Of a stretch of DNA of 64,000 nt, positions 56,652 through 64,000 are shown one piece after another; position 1 is the stretch's first letter; each line of letters starts with the position of its first letter. The DNA is taken from NCBI GenBank assembly GCA_018398575.1, contig JAGTXZ010000018.1:248001-312000 (forward strand). Reading direction: 5' to 3'. This stretch comes from Ampelomyces quisqualis (Eukaryota; Ascomycota; Dothideomycetes; Pleosporales; Phaeosphaeriaceae). A program made the translations under genes and the position numbers. The notes under the pieces are model-generated. The model was not told where the DNA came from. It saw only the letters and a program-made list of their open reading frames with translations, and made no database searches.

Positions 56652-57827
56652 TTACAAGATGAGAGCGTTGAGATTGCGCTGTACGATCATGTCTTGCACG
56701 GACGTCATGGTCTTCTTCAACAGATCTGTGTCGGTCGCATTGGTGTAGTGGACGTAGACCTCCTTCTTCGGCTGCCGTACGAGGTTGCGAAACTTGTTTG
56801 CGAAGAAGTCCATACCGGCCTCGATATCGTTGGCTTGCCCTGTGTAGTCAGGGAAGACCTTGCTGATGGGGCTCATGCCACCAGCAATCTTTTCGCGGAA
56901 CAGATCTATCTTGTTGAGGAAGAGAATGAGCGCCGACTTTTCGAAATACTTGGAGTTGGAGATGGACTCGAAGAGCATGAGGGCTTCGTGCATCTGGTTG
57001 CCATTGCGGTCTTCGACGAGCACGTGGTCATAGCCGCTGATGGCCACGAGGAACAGGACGACCTGCACGTTGTCGAAAACGTGTATCCACTTCTTTCGCT
57101 CTGAGCGCTGGCCACCAACATCGACCATCTTGTAGGTGAGGTTGCCGAGCTCGAATATAGTCTCGGAGATTCCAGTGGTCCGTAGTCGGGTGCGCAGAAT
57201 GTCTTGGTCGGTGGGAAGGAAGTCTCTCGCAAAGAGGCGCTCGATGTCCTGGAAGAAGTAGCTCAAGTTGTCGTGGAGGGCGTATTGGTTGCCTTTGAGG
57301 ATGGTCAGCTGCACGCCCTTGTCGGCCCACAGGCAGTTGAAGGCTGTGAGGAACTCGTCGGGCAGCGGCTCTTCGGTGCCAATGTCGGGCGCAGCGTTGA
57401 CGAGCTCGGAGAATCGCTGTGGGCTTGTCAGCGGCGGCGTCACGGGCGCGAGAGCGACGCAAGGCAACGCACAATGTTGTCTTCGTCCTCAAAGTCTGTG
57501 TCGTCCTCCTGCATGGCGGCGTAGATGGTCTGGAAGGCCGAGACGAGGTTGTTGAAGATGGTCGCTCGCCAAGTCTTGCGCTCTGTCTTGCCAAAGCCAC
57601 CGGCGTTGATGATGCGCATCTGCTTGAGCACGGTAGACTTGCCGCTCTCACCGGCACCTGTTGCGGCGGGTTAGACGGGATCGGCAGGCCAGAGGGCATG
57701 CACACGACATACCGAGCAGCAGCAGCTTCACCTCGCGCTCGGCCCTCTTGCGGTCGAGGCGCAGCGTCTTCTCAATGTCCTCATTCTTCCTGAGCTCCGG
57801 GTCAGCGGGTTTCCTTCCAAAGCACAT
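56652..57827 (-). CDS. gna-2/ganA-like: Heterotrimeric G-protein alpha subunit, probably group II
   Basis: Minus-strand exons 57827-57713, 57657-57473 and 57416-56652 (introns 55 and 56 bp) give 354 residues, the normal G alpha length. All guanine-nucleotide boxes are present: P-loop GAGESGKST (split by intron 1), switch I RTRLRTTGI, DVGGQRSERKKW, FLNKIDLF and the TNATDT box. The N-terminus MCFGRK has Cys at position 2 for palmitoylation but no Gly2, so no N-myristoylation. The C-terminus NLNALIL lacks the Cys four residues from the end, so no pertussis-toxin site. Both traits fit fungal group II better than group I; the group call is from memory. Role: couples cell-surface receptors to cAMP or MAPK pathways. 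An upstream ATG (MAPAI) is in frame but less likely. Confidence 0.9.
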
Positions 57828-59838
57828 GATGGCTGGTGCCATGGAAAGCGGCGGCGACAGGTGCGATGGGCGGCGTGGGATCGAGGGGAGTGGAAGCGGT
57901 CGTCCACGGCGGGCGGGAGGGAAGAAGCGATGCACAGACTGTCGGGATTACAAATGGGAGCTGATGCTGAGTCGCGAGCAGGAACTTGAAGCAGGTGGTG
58001 GTACGAGGCGGGTAAACGCCACTAGTACTCCGTGCTGCGTAGTGTACTCGGTAGCAGCAACTCGGAGCGCCCCGACCGACCGCGCCAGCTCGTGAGACTC
58101 GTCGCCCAGGGCCTCCTTCATGACCTGAGCGGCGCATTTGAAGCCATCCCACGGCGTCTTGGGTCTTGACTCTTGACTCGTGGGCCCGCCATGCGCATGC
58201 CGACCCATCGGCAGCGCCCTTTAAAGTTCAGCCTGGCTGGCCTGTCGGGGTCCGAAAACGCCACGTGCTGCACTCAGAAGCCGAATCGACACGCCCACCA
58301 CCGACATGGGACAAGACCCGCGCCGCATCATGACCGAATGACATTGCGCCCCACCTGCCTGGTCCGCTTGTGTCTCCTCATCCATGGCAAATAATGGGAC
58401 TCGCTAAGCACATGGGAAGCCTGGAAGGACGCCCGTTACAACTTGCGGCTTGTTTGCGCGGCATGGAGTCTCCATGTCTTGCAACCACTCCTGAACTTGC
58501 AAGTCCTCCGTCCCGTAGAGTCTATTTGCGCGCTTGCTATGAACGAGTGCTGAAGCCGCCGTCTAGCGCAAAGGAAGACGATTAGGTGCAGGCAGAGAAC
58601 CCAACCATCGGCGAAGCTCGGCCGGCCACGGAGAACATTAGCAGACCTTTTGGACAGTCGACTTGGTAACGCAGCAGGTACAACGTTACCTCTCTTCTCC
58701 CTTTTTTTCTACATGATTGTACTTATTCCTCGGCCTGCAGGGCATTGCTGCCGAATTGCTGCATAGGTTTGTAGCTTGGCGAGGAACATTGCTGTAAAAC
58801 TTTAGACGACGCTTACCCGCCCTTGGTTTGGTGTCCTGAAGACCGGGTCGAACTTTAACGCTAGCGCTTTAAGCTGGAGTAGCTGGGCTAGATAACCCAA
58901 CAGTATTAACGTACATTTCCCTTTCTCTACCCTTCGAAACCAGCTCTAACCTCTGGCTCTATACCCACGCAGATTCCTCCCTGATTATAACCCGTTAAGA
59001 GCCCTTTTTTCAAAAAGATTTCCTTTTAGAATAGGTTGGAAATGGGTTAGAAAAACGGCAAAATCTCTTGTGGTAGGGTTATCTTCTTTTAGCGTAGTCT
59101 GGTTAGCTACGGAGTACCCGTCCCCACCGAGAACTAAGCCGGAGCCTACTGTGTAGTTCTCCCACCCCAGACGGAGGCGAGATCGGGTACTCCGTACAAC
59201 CACAACCATTAGCCTAGAATGCCCTTGTGTCGCGTCAAGCTGCTTCTCCTCTTTCTCTATCTACTAGTCTTTCTAAACATTTCAATCATCTATCAATATC
59301 AGTCAATCTTTCATACCTCAGGATACATGTCATCCATCCCCAGCAGCGCCTTGGCCCGAGCAAAATCAATTCCGAAGCTATGCTGATCGTATTGCTACCT
59401 CAAATATATTGCTTTTCGTACTATTCAACCTCCTTTTCTTTCCTTCACGTGAATGCCTGTATTGTGGGGTCAGTGCCAGTACGACAAAGTGCCCGACTTA
59501 CTGGCGAGCAAAGAGCTGGCCATGATTTACTCTGCTACACTGTGTCATGTTGACCGTACATTGTCAGCGTAGACAGAAAATCTTCACTCCCAAGGTGAAG
59601 GTGCGCGACTGCCGTCGGCGTTGCTATGGTGCCGTGCCTGCCTTTTTCAACTCGTTTGCGAGAACACACCGCGTCCCCACAACAGCCCACACCACCTCGC
59701 CTCAAAACACCACCTACAGTGCTTTGATTATCTAGCAAATTAGTGTAAGTCGGTCCTGATTGCACCGTAAAGCAAAGCTTGCGCGGACTGACTACGGTCC
59801 TGATGTAGCTGATCAAGCCCGCGCCAGCAACCAACGCG
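57828..59838. other. Intergenic, about 2 kb
   Basis: Divergent promoter region of the G alpha gene and the coiled-coil gene. Part of it (about 58,840-59,100) is richer in TA and CTAG, like a weakly RIP-mutated remnant. A short inverted-repeat element lies at 59108-59196. No gene recognised. Confidence 0.5.
59108..59196. repeat. 89-bp inverted-repeat element (MITE-like)
   Basis: Thirteen-base arms, TACGGAGTACCCG and CGGGTACTCCGTA, bound 89 bp. The arm core TACGGAGTA recurs singly at several other intergenic sites of the window. Confidence 0.55.
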
Positions 59839-61802
59839 ATGACGCCGCCAGGTTACAGCGGTCCGACGTCACTCGCACACTCCAGGTATGCCAGCCCTAG
59901 CATGAAGCCGACTCAGCCAGCGACCATGCCCGCAGCTGTCTCGTCAACCAAGACTGGGTCTGCGAACACAATTGCCACCAAAGAGCAGATTGCGGCTACC
60001 CACGATGAGTCCGCTTACCATGTCGCTACTGGACATACTAGCGTGGAGCTCGCGGTCGCCCAAGGCAATGTACTGAAGGATGAGGTCGAGAGGCATGCTA
60101 CCAAGTTCTCCAGCACGGTTTCTAGCGCCGTTACAAACACGCGCCGACTCCTCGAACTCATACGCGAGGCTGTCCAGAAAGAGGACCCCGCGTCGCTCAA
60201 GACCGTCGATGACTTGTGGACGGAGCTCCAGCAGCTGTTTGAAGCGGCCAAGGGAGCCAAAGACGCTCTGCCCGACTTCTTGGAAAAGCAGAGGAACAAC
60301 ATGGCTCTGTACCACGGCTCCATAATGAACGATACGTACCGCGATTCGCAGGAAGAACTGAACATACAGCACAAGAAAACCAACCTGCAGCATGGTCTCA
60401 TCCTCGAGCAGCAACAGGCCTTTCAAGACTACAAGGCGCAGACGGCGTCCAAGCTCAAGGAACTCGAGGAGCTACACGAGCGAGTATCTCGCCTGACTCT
60501 GGAGAAGGGTAACTTCCGCGATGAAATCGCCAAGTATGCGCAGCTGTTAGATCGAGAGACGTCAAACAAAGCGGAACATCTGAAAAAGGCCGACGCTCTA
60601 CGAGTGGAGCTCGACGTGCTCACGGATTCGAAGAAGCAGCTGCTCGCAGAAGTTGAAGGCCTCCAAAAGACTGTTAGCGATTTACAGGAGAAGATGAAGA
60701 CCACTGAACAGGAAATCACAGACCGCTTCACGACGGAGCTCAAGGAGAAGACGGAGCTGCTGGTCAAGGAAGCTACAAAGGCTGCGAACCTGAACACGTT
60801 CATCCAGAACTTGAAAGGACAAGAGAGCAGCGGCAAGTTAGAGATTGCCAAGACCAAGGCCGAGAACAAACAACTTCAGGAAAAGTATAGCCGTATGGCT
60901 GCTGAGCATTCCCAAGCTTTCTCTGTATGTGCCCCATGGCTTTGATGAGCATATAGACTAGCTAACGTCATGTGCAGAAGGCGAACGAGCAAAGCAACAA
61001 GATCGAGTCTCTTGCAAACGACGCCGCACGCCTTCGTAAGGAGTCCGCCGAAATGAAAGAGCGTCTCTCGAAGATACCCGAGCTCGAGCAGGTGAACGTG
61101 ACCTTGTTCAAAGACAAGTCAAGTCTGCTAGAGCAGGTTGGTAAACTCTCCATGGAGCTTAATACAGTCAAGGACAGCTGCGTCAAGGTCAACAAGGAGC
61201 TTGCAATCCTCACAGACAAGCTCAACGAGGCTCAAAAAGACAACTTCGACCTTAGGAGCGAGAACGGCAAGCTAGTTGCGAAGCAGACTGCTGTCTCAGC
61301 GGACACCGAGAGGGCTAAGCAGGCTATCCAAGCAGCGTTTGTTTTGAAGAACGAGAATGCGCAGCTGAAGACCACGCTTGAGAAGCTCAAGGACAACCAA
61401 GCTGCTCCCATTGTTGGTGGCACACCGGCTAGTGGCGAGAGGGTGGTGGATTACGAGGTGAAGGTCCAGACTCTGGAAGAGCAAAAGGTGGAGCTTCAGA
61501 GTGCTCTCGATGAGTGGACTACGCTTGCCAAGGTACTTCTTCATAATAGACAATAAAATGACAGTGATGGAAGCTAATGAGAACGACAGCGCACGTACAA
61601 GGAGTACAAAGAGATGCTCCCGATTTACAAGCGAGCTGAGCAGTTCCGCCAGACAGCTGAACAGCAGACCGAGGCAATCAAAGGCCTCCAGGCCGAGCTC
61701 TCCGAGGCCAAGGTTGCGCAGTCGAACGGTGTGGGCGCTGGCGGAGACGCTGCTTATTGGAAGGGCAAGTACGACAACCTCCTGGCCAGCATCGGTAACT
61801 GA
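59839..61802 (+). CDS. Coiled-coil protein of unknown function
   Basis: Exons 59839-60924, 60978-61532 and 61590-61802 (introns 53 and 57 bp) give 617 residues. After a Ser/Thr/Pro-rich head (about 35 residues), nearly the whole chain is predicted coiled coil: long runs of Glu, Lys, Leu and Gln with heptad spacing, for instance LKELEELHERVSRLTLEKG and KLSMELNTVKDSCVKVNKEL. A short Gly-rich break precedes the C-terminal YWKGKYDNLLASIGN. No catalytic or membrane segment. A structural or tethering role is inference; I do not recognise the family. All exon joints keep frame and have GT-AG ends. Confidence 0.75.
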
Positions 61803-62851
61803 GCAGATGCACTTGTGTTCTAGCACGTCACCACCGCGAGAAGAAGTTTTATGAATGTGCTCGGTGCAAGTCTGGTTGGCGATATGGGATCGACATGCAC
61901 GACACACGAATTTTGAAACAAGTGGTGTCGTCACCGAATTGGGAAAAAAAGTGTTTCGAAATAGCCTACCCTTTCCGTCCGTTGCTGCGTTGCTGCGCTT
62001 GAGTGAACACTCAATCTATTCAATGAACACACATGACGCAATCTCCACCCCACAACATGATCTACTCCATTCACATCCCCCCCTTTTTTCCTTTTTCCCC
62101 CTTCCTTCCCAATTCCCATCCCCCCGTCCCAAAAATCAACCCCCCGCTACTAACCATCCCACACCTGCTCCGACCGCCCCCTCCCCCCCTCTTCCAGAAC
62201 CCAACCTAACAGCACCACATTCGCGCCGCCATTCCCTCGGCGCACGAAATCAGGCGCCACGTAGTCAGGGTATTTGACAGCAAGTATCTCCTTCCCTTCC
62301 CGTCTTTTTTCCCCCCCCTCTCTCTCTCTCTCTCGTACGTGAAAGCGATGATGGTGACCTAGAGAGGAGAAACCCCCCCCCCCCCCCAAAAAAAAACAAA
62401 AAACTAATGTAGTGTGTCTTGTTCCCAACCGCGATTTGCGGCGTGAGCTTTGGGTATTCGGGATGTAAGAGGGTTTTGGCTGTTGGGTTATTAGTACGGC
62501 GGTATGGTGGTACAATGTACTCCGTACGGATACACTAGCTTTGGATTTGGACTTGTGGTCAGGGGCGGGGTGGGTGTCTTTGCGGGCAGGGGTGGAGGAT
62601 TGAAGGGGGGAAAGTGGGGAAGAAGCTGAGGTGGAGGAAGGATTATGGGTGGATTTCAAGGATGCAGGGAGAATGCGTGGCAAGATGGAGAAGTGGTATC
62701 ATTGGAAAGTCATGTTACGATGGAACAAGTCGCGCCGTGCCGTGGAAACGCCGCGCTTTGGAACCAAATCGTTGGGCAGATGGACACCGTAACTCCAATA
62801 CGCAACGCAACGCAACAAGATCAATGGAATCTGAACTTGGCAAAGGCACTC
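61803..62851. other. Intergenic, convergent 3' ends
   Basis: Long homopolymer and simple stretches: C-runs near 62,070-62,185, TC repeat near 62,320-62,332, a C-run followed by A-run near 62,373-62,398. A GTACTCCGTAC motif near 62,517. No gene seen. Confidence 0.6.
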
Positions 62852-64000
62852 TTAGCCAAGTCGCTTATCTTCCCCCTCGTCATTGGGTGGTGCCACTTCT
62901 TTGGTCAGATAATCGGCGTTCTCTGCCTCCTCGTACTCTTCAATCAAGCCAGTGACGACTTCCTTAGCTTCGTCAAACTCGCCGAGTCCGTCTTTGAAGG
63001 GAGCCTCGCGCTTGTAGGGCTCAAGGAAGGCGTTTCGCTTCCTCAGAGTGTTGTATTGCGCGACTATGCGTTTGAACAATGTAGCGATGCCCGTGTGGTT
63101 GGCAAGCATGAGACCGGACACACGATGGGAAGATTGAACGTATGGCGATTTCTTAGTCAGGGCGACTTGAATGGAGGCTGGTCCCCAGGGGATGAATGTT
63201 GCTAGACGGCGTTCCCGAATGCGCATGAGAGATTTATGCACCTAGAAACGTTAGACGATCTAGTGACCAACTCGAAGGGGCACTTACGTCTGATGGATCA
63301 GCCTCTCCCTGAATGATGTTCAAGATTGACATGTAACAGCTCTTCTTTGTGGGATTGGTCGAGACCATGCGGTTCTTTGGTTGAAGCAGTCTCCTCATGA
63401 CGTCCAAGACTGTGGTTTTGCGCACCGTCTTCGCTTGCTCGACATTCTCGCCCGAGAAAGGCGTGTAGGAAGTCATGAGGAAATGGCAGCGAGGCGTAGG
63501 AATCAGAGATGCGACTATGCCGACCAGATCGTTGTGCATGTAACCTGGATAGCGTAGTGTGGTAGTGCTGGCGGACATGACGGTCGAGACAAGCTGGTTT
63601 GTCTGTTCGAACGAGGGGTTCAGCACGTGCAGTCGGTCCGCAGCGATCTTTGAAAGTGCGCCGTTGTCAAGCACGACCTGAGAGGTCAGCGACGGTGAGG
63701 GGCACGGCACGTGGTATCAACTCACCACCGAGTCTGCATTCTGCGTCAAGCGGCGCATGCTGAGCAAGCTGTTGTACGGCTGCACGACGATGTCGCCTTC
63801 CTGCATGTTCGGAAACACGCTGTACGTCTGGATGAGCTTCTTGGGGAAGCGGTCGTTGAGCCTCTCGAGCATGAACGAGCCCAGGCCCGAGCCGGTTCCG
63901 CCGGCAATCGAATGCAGCATCATGAAGCCCTCCAGCGAGTCGGAGCCGTCGGCCTCGCGATCAATCATGTCCAGAATATCCTCGTGCACCTGCTCGCCCA
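62852..64000 (-). CDS. mipA/tubG-like: Gamma-tubulin, 3' part (5' end outside the window)
   Basis: Minus-strand exons: 64000 or beyond to 63726, 63677-63288 and 63241-62852, with introns of 48 and 46 bp. The visible protein starts in the GTPase domain with the tubulin signature GGTGSGLGSF, continues LNDRFPKKLIQTYSVFPN and NSLLSMRRLTQNADSVVVLD, and ends in an acidic tail. GALSKIAADRL, MSASTTTLRYPGYMHNDLVG and HKSLMRIRERRLATFIPWGP are gamma-type, not alpha or beta. Role: nucleation of microtubules at spindle pole bodies. Roughly the last 350 codons are present. The gene is cut by the window edge, not truncated by mutation. Confidence 0.93.

Overview
The window reads as nuclear DNA of a filamentous ascomycete. 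Protein-coding genes carry 43-86 bp spliceosomal introns with GT-AG ends, branch sites like CTAAC/CTGAC, and balanced base composition. In the middle lies one AT-rich block whose reading frames are open except for in-frame TAA/TAG codons that sit where Gln or Trp is expected, the mark of repeat-induced point mutation (RIP). Gene content and protein style suggest Dothideomycetes, perhaps Pleosporales; that placement is inference.

Left arm (1-7.8 kb): an SREBP-type membrane-bound bHLH factor (27-3043, +), the alpha-pheromone receptor Ste2/PreB (3856-5079, -), and an unrecognised, frame-broken gene relic.

Middle (about 7.86-35.28 kb): a RIP-mutated mobile-element complex that can be taken apart in layers. 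The outer layer is bounded by imperfect inverted repeats, carries clusters of an AACTCTAGG-type repeat, a RecQ-like helicase gene reading in from the left end and a gene resembling DUF6589 proteins reading in from the right end. The helicase gene is split by a small (about 0.85 kb) element. That element is split by a chromodomain Ty3/Gypsy retrotransposon with target duplication ACGTT. The 3' LTR of that retrotransposon is split in turn by a second copy of the same family in opposite orientation. Both copies have 299-bp LTRs and exactly 6498 bp of interior, a self-complementary primer site that suggests self-priming, and a 705-bp antisense frame for a Cys-cluster protein between integrase and the 3' LTR.

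Right arm (35.3-64 kb): an FHA-BRCT protein starting about 100 bp from the block edge, an intron-containing tRNA-Asn, a small gene with an in-frame TAG, replication protein A subunit 3, a YML020W-like alpha/beta-hydrolase protein, the pre-rRNA methyltransferase Spb1, an Argonaute gene broken by three lesions, a secreted repeat protein, the mitoribosomal mS38/Cox24 protein, a G-protein alpha subunit, a coiled-coil protein and the 3' part of gamma-tubulin.

Most right-arm genes are housekeeping and unrelated to each other. Two themes join up: the pheromone receptor and the G alpha subunit belong to signalling, and the broken Argonaute lies about 12 kb from a large inverted-repeat transposon complex that RIP has already silenced.
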